A stretch of DNA of 64,000 bases from Antarcticimicrobium sp040365005 (GCF_040365005.1 NZ_BAABWV010000005.1:1-64000); one strand, 5' to 3'; positions 1-9,679 are shown, counted from the first letter of the stretch. A program made the numbers and translations. The notes: generated from the sequence alone by a model not told the origin.

Positions 1-374
1 ACACGCCATCTGGCGTGAGTGGAGCGGCTACCACCGCCGAAGCCGCGCCGAGACGAAACCTCTCGTGACATTGCTGTGCAATGCACCGACGGTCAGCGGG
101 TGCATTGTGTGAAACTGCCGGGGCAGAGCCTCATGGCACGCGACTTCGACCGTCAGTTTGCCGAACTCCGGGTTCGCGCAGTCGTTTTGCACGGCTACTC
201 CGCGCTCGGCATGCCCGTCACAGAGGCCAAGGGACAAGTCCGTCTGGGGGAGAGGGGAGGTGCGGGCTTTACGATCTTCGCGCCACAAAGCCTGTCGATG
301 CCGTCGGAGGGGGGCGGTTACAGCATCAGGGTCCTTCCAAGTGTTACGTCATCTGCTGACGATAAACTGTAACT
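1..374. other. Left-edge region without a recognised gene
   Basis: An open frame runs on the plus strand from 19 to 372 (117 codons) and another on the minus strand from 288 to 28 (86 codons). Neither translation shows a domain, a signal peptide or a convincing ribosome binding site. Both overlap each other and end beside the tRNA-Leu gene. The stretch may be a decayed gene or spacer 3' of the tRNA, a common integration position. I make no functional claim. Confidence 0.3.
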
Positions 375-460
375 TGGTACGGGCGGCGGGACTCGAACCC
401 GCACGGGACTATGCCCTAGGGATTTTAAGTCCCTTGTGTCTACCATTCCACCACGCCCGC
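375..460 (-). tRNA. tRNA-Leu (anticodon UAA)
   Basis: Read on the minus strand, the 86-nt gene has acceptor arm GCGGGCG pairing with CGCCCGU, a discriminator A and an encoded CCA. The anticodon stem AGGGA/TCCCT encloses loop CTTAAAA, giving anticodon TAA. The T arm carries the usual GGTTCGAGTCC. A long variable arm, as expected for tRNA-Leu, lies between anticodon and T arms. It reads leucine codon UUA. Confidence 0.95.
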
Positions 461-522
461 AGCACCCCGAGGGGGCGGATCTGATGTAACGCCGTGCGAA
501 TGCGGGCACAATCGGGATTTGT

Positions 523-1080
523 TCAAATGTCTTCGCCCGGCGGCGCCAGTGGCGCCCCCGGCGCGGCCAGGCTGCGTTCTGGCAGCCAGGGGTTCAGCGC
601 CAGCGCGCGGGCCAGGGTGTCGCGCGCCGCCTCGGTCCGGCCCAGCGCGTAGAGCGACAGCGCCTTGCCGCTGAGCGCCGCGATATGGTCGGGGGCACGG
701 GCCAGTGCCCGGTCGAGATCGGCCAGCGCGGCGGTGAAATCCTGCCGCAGGTAATGCACGAAGGCGCGCTGGTTATAGCCCTCGGCATAGTCCGGGCAAT
801 AGGCGATCAGCGCGTCGAATTCCCGGATCGCGCCAAGAAAGTCGTATCCCGCGCGCCTGGTCATGCCGCGATCGAGGATCGCCTGCGCCCGGTCGTCCGG
901 GGCGTCAGCCCAGTAGTCCCACATCCGGTTGCCGATCTCGCGCGCCTCGGCCTCGGTCTCGGCGGCCTGCACCTGGGCGGTGAGGGCGGCGAGCGGTTCG
1001 GAATGATCCGGCGGCGGCGGGCAGGGCTCGGCCCAGGCGGGCGCGGCAAGCAACAGGGCGGCAAGGGTCAGGCGTGTCAT
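523..1080 (-). CDS. Periplasmic tetratricopeptide repeat protein
   Basis: The 185-aa product starts with a Sec signal peptide (residues 1-17, ending AWA) and is therefore probably periplasmic. From about residue 78 to 170 it has two to three TPR units, with the typical A-x-x-x-F/Y-x-x-A and A-L-x-P-x pattern (for example ALARAPDH and ALALNPW). TPRs mediate protein-protein contacts; no catalytic motif is seen. It stands alone between tRNA-Leu and putR on the same strand. The partner cannot be inferred. Confidence 0.8.
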   Translation of the reverse strand: MTRLTLAALLLAAPAWAEPCPPPPDHSEPLAALTAQVQAAETEAEAREIGNRMWDYWADAPDDRAQAILDRGMTRRAGYDFLGAIREFDALIAYCPDYAEGYNQRAFVHYLRQDFTAALADLDRALARAPDHIAALSGKALSLYALGRTEAARDTLARALALNPWLPERSLAAPGAPLAPPGEDI

Positions 1081-1110
1081 GGTCCAAGCGTGGCGCCGTT
1101 GCCGCCCGGG

Positions 1111-1599
1111 TCAAGTCACGTTTTCGAGCGGTCCCAGCGGTCCGTCCTCCTTGACCGCCTGCATCGCCACATAGGTCGAGGTGCTGGAAACATGCGGCAG
1201 GGTCGAGATCACCTCGGCCAGAACCCGGCGGTAATCGGCCATGGAGCGCGTGCGCACCTTCATCAGGTAGTCGAAGTTGCCGGCGATCAGATGCGCCTGT
1301 TCGATCTCGCCCACCTTGGCGACGGCGGCGTTGAACTCGGCCAGCGCGGCCTCGCGGGTGTCGGCCAGGCGCACCTCGACAAAGGCGACGTGATCCAGCC
1401 CGAGGCGGATCGGATCGACCAGCGCGCGGTAACCGGTGATGATGCCGCTCGCCTCCAGCCGCCGCAGCCGGGCCTGGGTGGGCGATTTCGACAACCCGAT
1501 GCGCCGCGCCAGGTCGGCGATGGAGATGCGCCCGTCTTCGGCCAGAACAGCCAGAATCGCGCGGTCGAACCGGTCGAGGTCGGGAAGGTCATTTGACAT
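1111..1599 (-). CDS. putR: Lrp/AsnC-family regulator, probable proline regulator PutR
   Basis: The 162-aa protein has an N-terminal AsnC-type helix-turn-helix (about residues 6-60, DGRISIADLARRIGLSK) followed by an RAM ligand-binding domain (about 75-150). An in-frame extension to 1824 exists, but the ATG at 1599 gives the normal family length and start (MSNDLPDLDRFD). It is divergent from putA with about 120 bp between the starts. This arrangement is established for PutR, which activates putA in response to proline in alphaproteobacteria. The role is inferred from family and position. Confidence 0.88.
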   Translation of the reverse strand: MSNDLPDLDRFDRAILAVLAEDGRISIADLARRIGLSKSPTQARLRRLEASGIITGYRALVDPIRLGLDHVAFVEVRLADTREAALAEFNAAVAKVGEIEQAHLIAGNFDYLMKVRTRSMADYRRVLAEVISTLPHVSSTSTYVAMQAVKEDGPLGPLENVT

Positions 1600-1721
1600 G
1601 TTTGTCAGTCCACTTTCAGGTTTATGGCCTGAGAATTCCAGAAATCCGGGCGAATGTCCCGTGAGATCGACGATATAAAGTGCTTGACCACAGGCTGACC
1701 GCCCCCAACCCGAGGATCGCC
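1600..1721. promoter_or_regulatory. putR-putA divergent promoter region
   Basis: This 122-bp intergenic region between the two start codons must contain both promoters and the probable PutR binding sites. It is visibly AT-richer than the flanking genes. Lrp-type sites are too degenerate to place with confidence by eye. The ribosome binding site of putA (cgagga) sits at its right end. Confidence 0.5.
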
Positions 1722-4700
1722 ATGACCGCCCCCATCCCCGCGCTGCGCCAAAAGATCGACACCCGGACCTATGCCGACCCGGACGCCGCGCTGGAGCGGT
1801 TGGTGCGGCTGGCCGATCTGTCACGTGAGGACCGCGCGGCGATCAGCGCGCGGGCGGCGGAATTGGTGCGCGACATCCGGGCCAGCACCACGCCGGGGCT
1901 GATGGAGGTGTTCCTCGCCGAATACGGGCTGTCGACCGAGGAGGGGGTCGCGCTGATGTGCCTGGCCGAGGCGCTGCTCAGGGTGCCGGATGCCGAGACC
2001 ATCGACGCGCTGATCGAGGACAAGATCGCGCCGAGCGACTGGGGCAAGCACCTGGGGCAGTCCACCTCGCCGCTGGTCAATGCCTCGACCTGGGCGCTGA
2101 TGCTGACCGGCAAGGTTCTGGACGACGACAAGCCCAGCCCGATCCGCGCCTTGCGCGGCGCGATCAAGCGGCTGGGCGAACCGGTGATCCGCACCGCCGT
2201 GGGGCGTGCCATGCGCGAGATGGGACGCCAGTTCGTGCTGGGCGAGGATATCGGCGCGGCAATGACGCGGGCCGCGGGGATGGAGGCCAAGGGCTACTCC
2301 TATTCCTATGACATGTTGGGCGAGGCGGCGCGCACCGAGGCCGATGCGACCCGCTATCACCTGGCCTATTCGCGGGCGATCACCGCGATCGCGGAAGGCT
2401 GCACGCGGGACGACATCCGCGACAACCCAGGCATTTCCGTCAAGCTCTCGGCGCTGCACCCGCGCTACGAGGTGGCGCAGGAAGGCCGCGTGATGGAGGA
2501 GTTGGTGCCACGGTTGCGGGCGCTGGCGCTGCTGGCCAAGTCGGCGCGCATGGGGCTGAACATCGACGCCGAGGAGGCCGACCGGCTGTCGCTGTCGCTG
2601 CAGGTGATCGAGACGGTGCTGGCCGAGCCGGCGCTGTCGGGTTGGGACGGGTTCGGCGTGGTGGTGCAGGCCTATGGCCCGCGCGCGCCCGATGTCATCG
2701 ACGCGCTCTACGACATGGCCGAGCGGCATGATCGCAAGCTGATGGTGCGGCTGGTCAAGGGCGCCTATTGGGACAGCGAGATCAAGCGTGCCCAGGTCGA
2801 GGGGATGGCGGGCTTTCCGGTGTTCACCCGCAAGCCGGTCACCGATGTCTCCTACATCGCCAATGCGCGCAAGCTGCTGGGGATGACCAACCGCATCTAT
2901 CCGCAGTTTGCCACCCACAACGCTCACACGGTCAGCGCGATCCTTCACATGGCCGGCGAGGCCCCCTTCGAGTTTCAGCGACTGCACGGCATGGGAGAGA
3001 CGCTGCACAGCCTGGTGATGGAGCAGAACCGCAGCCGCTGCCGCATCTATGCGCCGGTGGGGGCGCATCGCGACCTGCTGGCCTATCTGGTGCGGCGGCT
3101 GCTGGAGAACGGCGCCAACAGTTCCTTCGTCAACCAGATCGTCGACGAAGAGGTGCCGCCCGAGGTGGTCGCCGCCTGTCCCTTCGAGGCGGTGGGCGAG
3201 GCCGCAGCCCTGCTGCCCACGGGGGCCGAGCTGTTCGCACCGGAGCGGCGCAATTCGCGCGGGTTCGACCTGACCCATGCGCCGACGCTGGCGGCGATCG
3301 AGGCCGCCCGCGCCCCCTTTGCCGCGCATCAATGGCAGGCGGCTCCGCTGCTGGCCGGGGTGGCGGCGCCGGAGGCGGCGGTGCCGGTGATCAACCCGGC
3401 CCGGCCCGAGGATAGCCCCGGCACAGTGGCCTGGGCGAGTGCCGCGGATGTGGAAACCGCGCTGTCGGGGGCGCAGACCTGGGACGCCCCGGCAGAGCTG
3501 CGCGCCAAGGTGTTGAACGCGGCGGCCGACCTCTACGAGGCGCATTACGGCGAGATATTCACGCTGGTCGCGCGCGAGGCGGGCAAGACCCTGCCTGACG
3601 CGGTGGCCGAGTTGCGCGAGGCGGTGGATTTCCTGCGCTATTACGCCGCCAACATCCCCGGGGGCGATCCGGCGGGAACCTTCACCTGCATCAGCCCGTG
3701 GAACTTTCCGCTGGCGATCTTCACCGGGCAGATCGCGGCGGCGCTGGCCACCGGCAACGCGGTATTGGCCAAACCCGCCGAGCAGACGCCGCTGATCGCC
3801 CATGTCGCCGTCAGCCTGATGCACGAGGCCGGCGTGCCGCGCAGCGCCCTGCAACTGCTGCCCGGTGCGGGGGCGGTGGGCGCCGCGCTCACCTCCGATC
3901 CGCGGGTGAACGGGGTCGCCTTCACCGGCTCGACCGAGACCGCGCGGTTGATCCGTGCCGCGATGGCCGAGAATCTCGCCCCCGGTGCGCCGCTGATCGC
4001 CGAGACCGGCGGGCTGAACGCGATGATCGTGGACAGCACCGCGCTGCCGGAACAGGCGGTGCAGGCCATCGTCGAAAGCGCGTTCCAGTCTGCCGGCCAG
4101 CGCTGCTCGGCGCTGCGCTGCCTCTACGTGCAGGAGGACGTGGCCGAGGACCTGCTGACCATGCTCAAGGGCGCGATGGAGGCGTTGCGCATCGGCGATC
4201 CATGGGCGCTCTCCACCGATGTCGGCCCGGTGATCGACGATGAGGCGCAGGCGGGGATCGCCGCCCATATCGACCGCGCCCGCGCCGAGGGGCGGCTGTT
4301 GAAAGAGATGCCTTTGCCCTCGGGCGGCACCTTTGTCACCCCGGCGCTGATCGAGGTGTCGGGCATCGCGGATCTGGAGCGCGAGATCTTCGGCCCGGTG
4401 CTGCATGTGGCGCGGTTCAAGGCGCGCGACCTCGACCGGGTGATCGACGCGATCAACGCCACCGGCTACGGGTTGACCTTCGGGTTGCAGACCCGGATCG
4501 ACGACCGGGTGCAGCATGTGACCGAGCGGGTGAAGGCCGGCAACATCTATGTCAACCGCAACCAGATCGGCGCCATCGTTGGCAGCCAGCCGTTCGGCGG
4601 CGAGGGGCTGTCGGGCACCGGGCCAAAGGCCGGCGGGCCGCGCTACATGCCCCGGTTCCGCGCCCCCGACCGGCGCGAGAGCGCGGCGACATGGTCCGCC

Positions 4701-5132
4701 ACCATGGCCGAGCTGCCCGCGCCCGAGGGCAACGCGCCGCCGCCCGATCCGGCCACGCTGCCCGGGCCCACGGGGGAATCCAACCGGCTGTCTCTGGTGC
4801 CGCGTGCGCCGCTCCTGTGCCTCGGGCCGGGGCAGGAGGCCGCCGGTGAACAGGCGCGCATGGTGCGGGAACTCGGCGGGCAGGCGATCCGCGCCACCGG
4901 CATGATCGACCTGCACCGGCTGGAGCATCTGGAGGGAATCGGCGGGGTGCTCTGGTGGGGCGATGCGGCCACCGCGCGGCAGATCGAACAGGCGCTGTCA
5001 CGACGCGCCGGGCCGATCCTGCCGCTGATCCCGGGGCAGCCCGACCAAGCCCGGGTGATGGGTGAGCGGCACGTCTGCGTCGACACCACGGCGGCGGGGG
5101 GCAATGCCGCGCTGCTGGGCGGGATGGCCTGA
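1722..5132 (+). CDS. putA: Bifunctional proline dehydrogenase / L-glutamate gamma-semialdehyde dehydrogenase PutA
   Basis: The 1136-aa enzyme oxidises proline to glutamate in two steps with FAD and NAD+. The proline dehydrogenase barrel covers roughly residues 120-440 (RLVKGAYWDSEIKRAQ; FATHNAHT; EFQRLHGMGE). The aldehyde dehydrogenase domain covers about 530-990, with catalytic Cys795 in AGQRCSALR and the motif TGSTETAR. A short C-terminal domain follows. There is no N-terminal ribbon-helix-helix, so this is the non-autoregulatory short form, consistent with a separate PutR. A GTG at 1680 is in frame, but ATG 1722 follows a better ribosome binding site. Confidence 0.97.
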   Translation: MTAPIPALRQKIDTRTYADPDAALERLVRLADLSREDRAAISARAAELVRDIRASTTPGLMEVFLAEYGLSTEEGVALMCLAEALLRVPDAETIDALIEDKIAPSDWGKHLGQSTSPLVNASTWALMLTGKVLDDDKPSPIRALRGAIKRLGEPVIRTAVGRAMREMGRQFVLGEDIGAAMTRAAGMEAKGYSYSYDMLGEAARTEADATRYHLAYSRAITAIAEGCTRDDIRDNPGISVKLSALHPRYEVAQEGRVMEELVPRLRALALLAKSARMGLNIDAEEADRLSLSLQVIETVLAEPALSGWDGFGVVVQAYGPRAPDVIDALYDMAERHDRKLMVRLVKGAYWDSEIKRAQVEGMAGFPVFTRKPVTDVSYIANARKLLGMTNRIYPQFATHNAHTVSAILHMAGEAPFEFQRLHGMGETLHSLVMEQNRSRCRIYAPVGAHRDLLAYLVRRLLENGANSSFVNQIVDEEVPPEVVAACPFEAVGEAAALLPTGAELFAPERRNSRGFDLTHAPTLAAIEAARAPFAAHQWQAAPLLAGVAAPEAAVPVINPARPEDSPGTVAWASAADVETALSGAQTWDAPAELRAKVLNAAADLYEAHYGEIFTLVAREAGKTLPDAVAELREAVDFLRYYAANIPGGDPAGTFTCISPWNFPLAIFTGQIAAALATGNAVLAKPAEQTPLIAHVAVSLMHEAGVPRSALQLLPGAGAVGAALTSDPRVNGVAFTGSTETARLIRAAMAENLAPGAPLIAETGGLNAMIVDSTALPEQAVQAIVESAFQSAGQRCSALRCLYVQEDVAEDLLTMLKGAMEALRIGDPWALSTDVGPVIDDEAQAGIAAHIDRARAEGRLLKEMPLPSGGTFVTPALIEVSGIADLEREIFGPVLHVARFKARDLDRVIDAINATGYGLTFGLQTRIDDRVQHVTERVKAGNIYVNRNQIGAIVGSQPFGGEGLSGTGPKAGGPRYMPRFRAPDRRESAATWSATMAELPAPEGNAPPPDPATLPGPTGESNRLSLVPRAPLLCLGPGQEAAGEQARMVRELGGQAIRATGMIDLHRLEHLEGIGGVLWWGDAATARQIEQALSRRAGPILPLIPGQPDQARVMGERHVCVDTTAAGGNAALLGGMA

Positions 5133-5203
5133 GCGCCAGCACAATCGCCCCGCACCGGTGCTGAGCGCTTGACGCCGGGCGGGTTTCGCCGCAGCTTCGC
5201 GCC

Positions 5204-5944
5204 ATGCTGCCGATCCGCGATCACAACCCCTCGGGGCGCACGCCTTACGTCGTCTACGCCCTGATGGCGCTCAATATCGGGGTCTACCTGACCTATATCG
5301 GCCAGCCCGACCAGGTGGTTCTGCGCAATGTCTTTATCGACTGGGCACTGATCCCGGCGCGGCTGAGCCAGGGCGGCGGGTTCGAGACGTTGGTCACCTC
5401 GACCTTTCTGCACGGCGGGCTGATGCACCTGGCCGGCAACATGCTGTTCCTGTGGATCTTCGGTGACAACCTCGAGGACGAGATGGGGCATTTCCGGTTC
5501 CTGGCCTTCTACATGGCCTGCGGGGTGGGCGCCGGGCTGGTCCATTACCTGGCCGCGCCGCTGTCGCCGGTGCCCACGGTGGGGGCCTCGGGGGCGATCG
5601 CCGGGGTGATGGGCGCCTACCTGCTGCTGTTTCCCAAGGCGCGGGTGGATATCCTGATCATATTGGTGATCTTCGTGCGCATCCTCTCGGTTCCGGCCTG
5701 GCTGATGCTGGGGTTGTGGCTGGGGATGCAGTTCATCGGCGGCCTCGGGGCCGACCCGAACGGCGGCGGCGTCGCCTATTGGGCGCATGCGGGCGGCTTC
5801 ATGATCGGGCTGGCGCTGACCGTGCCGCTCTGGCTGCGGCGGGGCGGACCGGGGTTCTGGAGCCGCACCCACGGCCAGCCGCCGCACCCGGAGGTGCGCT
5901 ACAAGCTGAGCGCCAGCCGCATTCCCAGGGTGCCGCGCCGATGA
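5204..5944 (+). CDS. Rhomboid family intramembrane serine protease
   Basis: The 246-aa polytopic membrane protein has the rhomboid catalytic dyad: Ser129 in GASGAIAG and His195 in YWAHAGGF. The H-x4-H-x3-N element (H70, H75, N79 in TFLHGGLMHLAGN) also matches the family. About six transmembrane segments are visible. It would cleave substrates within or near the membrane; the substrate is unknown. It overlaps the next gene by 4 bp (ATGA), which suggests translational coupling. Confidence 0.92.
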   Translation: MLPIRDHNPSGRTPYVVYALMALNIGVYLTYIGQPDQVVLRNVFIDWALIPARLSQGGGFETLVTSTFLHGGLMHLAGNMLFLWIFGDNLEDEMGHFRFLAFYMACGVGAGLVHYLAAPLSPVPTVGASGAIAGVMGAYLLLFPKARVDILIILVIFVRILSVPAWLMLGLWLGMQFIGGLGADPNGGGVAYWAHAGGFMIGLALTVPLWLRRGGPGFWSRTHGQPPHPEVRYKLSASRIPRVPRR

Positions 5945-6327
5945 CCGATCTGCCCGATACCCCCGAAACCCGACGCGCGTCTTGCCACTGCGGTGCAGTG
6001 GTGATCGAGGCGTTCCTGCCCCAAGGCCTGGCCTCGGCCAGCCGCTGTGACTGTTCGATCTGCCGCCTTCGCGGGCCGGGGGCGGTCACGGCGCTGACCG
6101 CGCGCGTCCGGGTGCTGCAGGGGGAAGACAACCTGGGTCTCTACACCTGGGGCACGCGGACGGCGAAACACTACTTTTGCAGGACCTGTGGGATCTATAC
6201 CCATCACCAGCGCCGCTCGGACCCGGCGGAATGCGGCATCAACATCGGCTGTATCGACGGCATCGACCCGCGCGACTTCGCCGCGATCCCCTGGACCGAC
6301 GGCATCAATCACAGCTGCGACCGCTAG
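5941..6327 (+). CDS. GFA / CENP-V family zinc-binding protein
   Basis: The 128-aa protein carries the glutathione-dependent formaldehyde-activating (GFA) fold signatures: CHCGAV near the N-terminus, CDCSICR in the middle and CRTCG after it, which together bind zinc. Family members act in glutathione adduct chemistry or have unknown function, so a specific reaction is not claimed. The start codon overlaps the stop of the rhomboid gene by 4 bp. A longer in-frame reading upstream is only the rhomboid gene in another frame. Confidence 0.88.
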   Translation: MTDLPDTPETRRASCHCGAVVIEAFLPQGLASASRCDCSICRLRGPGAVTALTARVRVLQGEDNLGLYTWGTRTAKHYFCRTCGIYTHHQRRSDPAECGINIGCIDGIDPRDFAAIPWTDGINHSCDR

Positions 6328-6334
6328 GGCGGGT

Positions 6335-7120
6335 TCAGCCCCGGATCACCTTGGCGAAGCTGTCGAAGATCGGTTCGTTGGCGCAGATCACCTCGCCATC
6401 CTCGAGGATGTCCCCCCCGGGCGTCAGCGGCTGGATCAGGCCGCCGGCCTCGCGCACCAAGATCACGCCGGCGGCGAGATCCCAGGAATTGAGGCGGCGT
6501 TCCCAGAACCCGTCGTAACGGCCGGCGGCGACATAGGCCATGTCGAGCGCGGCCGAACCCCAGCGCCGCACCCCGGCGCAGGCGGGCATCAGGCGGGCCA
6601 GATCCTGCAGCGTGAGCGGCAGGTCGGCGCGGCCACCAAAGGGCACGCCGGTGGCAAAGATCGACTCGATCATCCGGTGGCGCCCCGACACCCGCAGGCG
6701 CATGTCATTCATCCAGGCGCCGGCGCCCTTCTCGGCAAAGAACATCTCGTCCTTGGCGGCGTCGAAGATGACACCGGCGACGACCTCGCCCTTGTGCTCC
6801 AGTGCGATCGAGATCGCCCAGTGCGGCAGCCCGTGCAGGAAGTTGGTGGTGCCGTCGAGCGGATCGACGATCCAGCGCCGGGTCGGGTCGTTGCCGTCCT
6901 CGGCGCCGCCTTCCTCGGCCAGCCAGCCGTAGTTGGGCCGCGCGCCCATCAGCTCTTCCTTCAGGATCTTCTCGGCGGAGATGTCCGCCTTGGAGACGAA
7001 ATCGCCCGCGCCCTTCATCGAGACCTGCAGGTTCTCGACCTCGCGGAAGTCCTTGACCAACGAGCGCCCGGCCTTGCGCGCGGCCTTGATCATGATGTTG
7101 AGATTGGCACTGCCTATCAT
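6335..7120 (-). CDS. suhB: Inositol monophosphatase family protein SuhB
   Basis: The 261-aa protein has the metal-dependent phosphatase signatures: Glu69/Glu70 in WLAEEGG, D86-P-L-D89-G-T in IVDPLDGTTNF, and SWDLAAG plus VREAGG near the C-terminus. The family dephosphorylates myo-inositol-1-phosphate and related sugars; SuhB of E. coli also takes part in rRNA transcription antitermination. Length and motifs are complete. It runs convergent to the GFA gene with only 7 bp between stops. Confidence 0.9.
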   Translation of the reverse strand: MIGSANLNIMIKAARKAGRSLVKDFREVENLQVSMKGAGDFVSKADISAEKILKEELMGARPNYGWLAEEGGAEDGNDPTRRWIVDPLDGTTNFLHGLPHWAISIALEHKGEVVAGVIFDAAKDEMFFAEKGAGAWMNDMRLRVSGRHRMIESIFATGVPFGGRADLPLTLQDLARLMPACAGVRRWGSAALDMAYVAAGRYDGFWERRLNSWDLAAGVILVREAGGLIQPLTPGGDILEDGEVICANEPIFDSFAKVIRG

Positions 7121-7293
7121 CGTCGGAACTCCGGTTCGGTCTGGTCTGCTCTGCGCGGGGCGCGCGCGGGAGGGGAGGGTGGATCAGGTGGCGCGTATAC
7201 GCGCGCAGGCGCCCCTTGCCAAGGGCCAAGGGCATTGACGCGAAACGGCCGCCGGAAAGACCCGGCGGCCGCTGTCTGTTGTTCCGGGCGGGA

Positions 7294-8589
7294 TCAGAGG
7301 CCGGGGTAGAGCGGGAACCGGGCGCAGAGTGCTGCGACCTCGCCCTTGACCTTCTCCTCGACCTCGGCGTTGCCCTCTTCGCCGTTGGCGGCCAGCCCGT
7401 CGACCACCTCGATGATCCAGTCGGCGATCTGGCGGAACTCTTCCTCACCAAAGCCGCGGGTGGTGCCGGCGGGCGAACCCAGGCGGATGCCGCTGGTCAC
7501 GGTGGGTTTTTCCGGGTCGAACGGCACGCCGTTCTTGTTGCAGGTGATATGGGCCCGGCCCAGCGCCTTTTCGGTGGCGTTGCCCTTGACGTCCTTGGGT
7601 CGCAGGTCGACCAGCAGCACGTGGGTGTCGGTGCCGCCGGTGACCAGGTCAAGCCCGCCCTTCATCAGCTGGTCGCCAAGCGCCTGTGCGTTCTTGACCA
7701 CCTGCTTGGCGTAGTCCTTGAACTCGGGGCGCAGCGCCTCGCCAAAGGCCACGGCCTTGCCGGCGATCACATGCATCAGCGGGCCGCCCTGGATGCCGGG
7801 GAAGATCGCCGAGTTGACCTTCTTGGCGATCGCCTCGTCATTGGTCAGGATCATGCCGCCGCGCGGGCCGCGCAGGGTCTTGTGCGTGGTGGTGGTGGCC
7901 ACGTCCGCATAGGGGAACGGCGAGGGGTGTTCGCCCGCCGCCACAAGGCCGGCGAAATGGGCCATGTCGACCATCAGGTAGGCGCCGACGCTGTCGGCGA
8001 TCTCGCGCATTTTCGCAAAATCGATCTGGCGCGGGATGGCCGAGCCGCCGGCGACGATCAGCTTGGGCTTGTGCTCGTTGGCAAGCTCCTGCACCTGGTC
8101 GTAATCCAGCAGATTGTCTTGTTTGCGCACGCCGTACTGGATGGCGTTGAACCATTTGCCCGACTGGTTCGGCTTGGCGCCGTGGGTCAGGTGACCGCCG
8201 GCGTCGAGGCTCATGCCGAGGATGGTGTCGCCGGGCTGGATCAGCGCCTGGTAGACGCCTTGGTTGGCCTGCGAGCCGGAATTGGGCTGCACGTTGGCAA
8301 ACTCGCAGCCGAACAGCTGCTTGGCGCGGTCGATGGCAAGGTTCTCGGCGATGTCAACGAACTGGCAACCGCCATAATACCGCCGGCCGGGATAGCCTTC
8401 GGCGTATTTGTTCGTCATCACAGATCCCTGCGCCTCCATCACGGCGCGGCTCACGATGTTCTCGGAGGCGATCAGCTCGATCTCGTCGCGCTGGCGGCCG
8501 AGTTCGAGATCGACGGCCTTGGCGATCTCGGGGTCGCGCTCGGAGAGCGATTGGGTGAAGAAGCCGGTGTCACGGGTGGGCGCGTTCAT
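7294..8589 (-). CDS. glyA: Serine hydroxymethyltransferase
   Basis: The 431-aa PLP enzyme interconverts serine and glycine and charges tetrahydrofolate with a one-carbon unit. The PLP lysine is K237 in TTTTHKTLRGPRGG; LIASENIVS and YAEGYPGRRYYGG are diagnostic. I chose ATG at 8589 rather than the in-frame ATG at 8604 because GGGA lies at the right distance upstream and MNAPTRDTGFF fits the family N-terminus. It is a single-gene unit, divergent from nadK. Confidence 0.96.
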   Translation of the reverse strand: MNAPTRDTGFFTQSLSERDPEIAKAVDLELGRQRDEIELIASENIVSRAVMEAQGSVMTNKYAEGYPGRRYYGGCQFVDIAENLAIDRAKQLFGCEFANVQPNSGSQANQGVYQALIQPGDTILGMSLDAGGHLTHGAKPNQSGKWFNAIQYGVRKQDNLLDYDQVQELANEHKPKLIVAGGSAIPRQIDFAKMREIADSVGAYLMVDMAHFAGLVAAGEHPSPFPYADVATTTTHKTLRGPRGGMILTNDEAIAKKVNSAIFPGIQGGPLMHVIAGKAVAFGEALRPEFKDYAKQVVKNAQALGDQLMKGGLDLVTGGTDTHVLLVDLRPKDVKGNATEKALGRAHITCNKNGVPFDPEKPTVTSGIRLGSPAGTTRGFGEEEFRQIADWIIEVVDGLAANGEEGNAEVEEKVKGEVAALCARFPLYPGL

Positions 8590-8754
8590 GGTAATTCCCA
8601 TCATCTGCGGTGGATGGCGGCTTACCTAATGGAAAGCCGGGCGCGCGAAAAGCCCGGAATGCGACGATTCGGCGCCAAGCCGCGCCAAGACTGGCCAAGG
8701 GTGGAAAGATATGCTTGTTTCGGAGCCGAATGCGCAACACCGGAAACCCCTGCC

Positions 8755-9516
8755 ATGACACTGAAAATCGCGTTTCTGGCCAGCGACGCGCCGGTGGCGC
8801 AGACCGCGCGGCACGCCCTTGCCGGGCGCTACGGCGATGTTCCCCCCGAAAAGGCCGACGTGATCGTCGCGCTGGGCGGCGACGGGTTCATGCTGCGGAC
8901 ACTGCACGCGACCCAGGATCTGCGCGCGCCGGTCTATGGCATGAACCGGGGTACCATCGGGTTCCTGATGAACGAATACAGCGAGGCCGATCTGATGGAC
9001 CGGCTGAAGGCGACCGAGGAAGAGATCATCAACCCGCTGTCGATGACGGCGATGGACCGCCAGGGCGAGGTCCATCACGCGCTGGCGATCAACGAGGTGA
9101 GCCTGCTGCGCGCCGGCCCGCAGGCGGCCAAGCTGCGGATCAGCGTGGACGGGCGGTTGCGGCTGTCGGAACTGGTCTGCGACGGGGCGCTGCTGGCCAC
9201 CCCGGCGGGGTCGACCGCCTATAACTACTCCGCGCACGGGCCGATCCTGCCGATCGGCTCGGATGTGCTGGCGCTGACCGCGATCGCGGCATTCCGGCCG
9301 CGACGCTGGCGCGGGGCGCTTCTGCCCAAGACCGCGCATGTGCGCTTCGACGTGCTGGAAGCCGACAAGCGGCCGGTGATGGCGGATGCCGATTCGATCT
9401 CGATCATGGATATCGACTGGGTCGAGATCCGCTCCGATCCGGATATCCGGCACCGGATCCTGTTCGATCCCGGTCACGGGCTGGAAGAGCGGCTGATCGC
9501 GGAACAGTTCACCTGA
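8755..9516 (+). CDS. nadK: NAD kinase
   Basis: The 253-aa cytoplasmic enzyme phosphorylates NAD+ to NADP+. GGDG at residues 41-44 is the NAD kinase signature, followed by NRGTIGFLMN and the NEVSLLR motif; TPAGSTAYNYSAHGPI lies in the C-terminal beta domain. A much longer open frame begins at 7216 in the antisense of glyA, but ATG 8755 gives the normal short bacterial length. It is divergent from glyA. Confidence 0.95.
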   Translation: MTLKIAFLASDAPVAQTARHALAGRYGDVPPEKADVIVALGGDGFMLRTLHATQDLRAPVYGMNRGTIGFLMNEYSEADLMDRLKATEEEIINPLSMTAMDRQGEVHHALAINEVSLLRAGPQAAKLRISVDGRLRLSELVCDGALLATPAGSTAYNYSAHGPILPIGSDVLALTAIAAFRPRRWRGALLPKTAHVRFDVLEADKRPVMADADSISIMDIDWVEIRSDPDIRHRILFDPGHGLEERLIAEQFT

Positions 9517-9643
9517 GGCGGGGCGGAAACTGCGCTGGGGCGGTATCTTTCACCAAGTTCTGTAACCCATGTCACAGAACCAATATGAAAACGCTGCTAT
9601 CAAGGAACAACTGCTAAGCAGTGCCCCGGATTTGTGAGTGTGT

Positions 9644-9679
9644 ACCGGAGCGGGATTGTTCAAATCCGGTCTTTTTTTT
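9644..9679 (+). terminator. Rho-independent terminator in repeat copy 1
   Basis: ACCGGA (9644-9649) pairs with TCCGGT (9665-9670), and a C plus eight T residues (672-679) follow on the plus strand. An alternative inner stem GGATT/AATCC exists. It could end nadK transcription or a small RNA that begins within the repeat. In copy 2 the same hairpin is followed by CGATTTTAG, a weaker T tract. Confidence 0.6.

Noticed and set aside
1821..4928. Long open frame of 1035 codons antisense to putA
   Set aside because: The translation is rich in Arg, His and Gly with no domain, and it is a by-product of GC-rich codon use in putA. The same applies to the long antisense frames opposite glyA, prpE, maeB, valS and the amidase.
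9651..9670. tRNA-like T arm (gttcaaatcc) in the tandem repeat
   Set aside because: No acceptor or anticodon stem can be formed around it; the element is better explained as a terminator hairpin.
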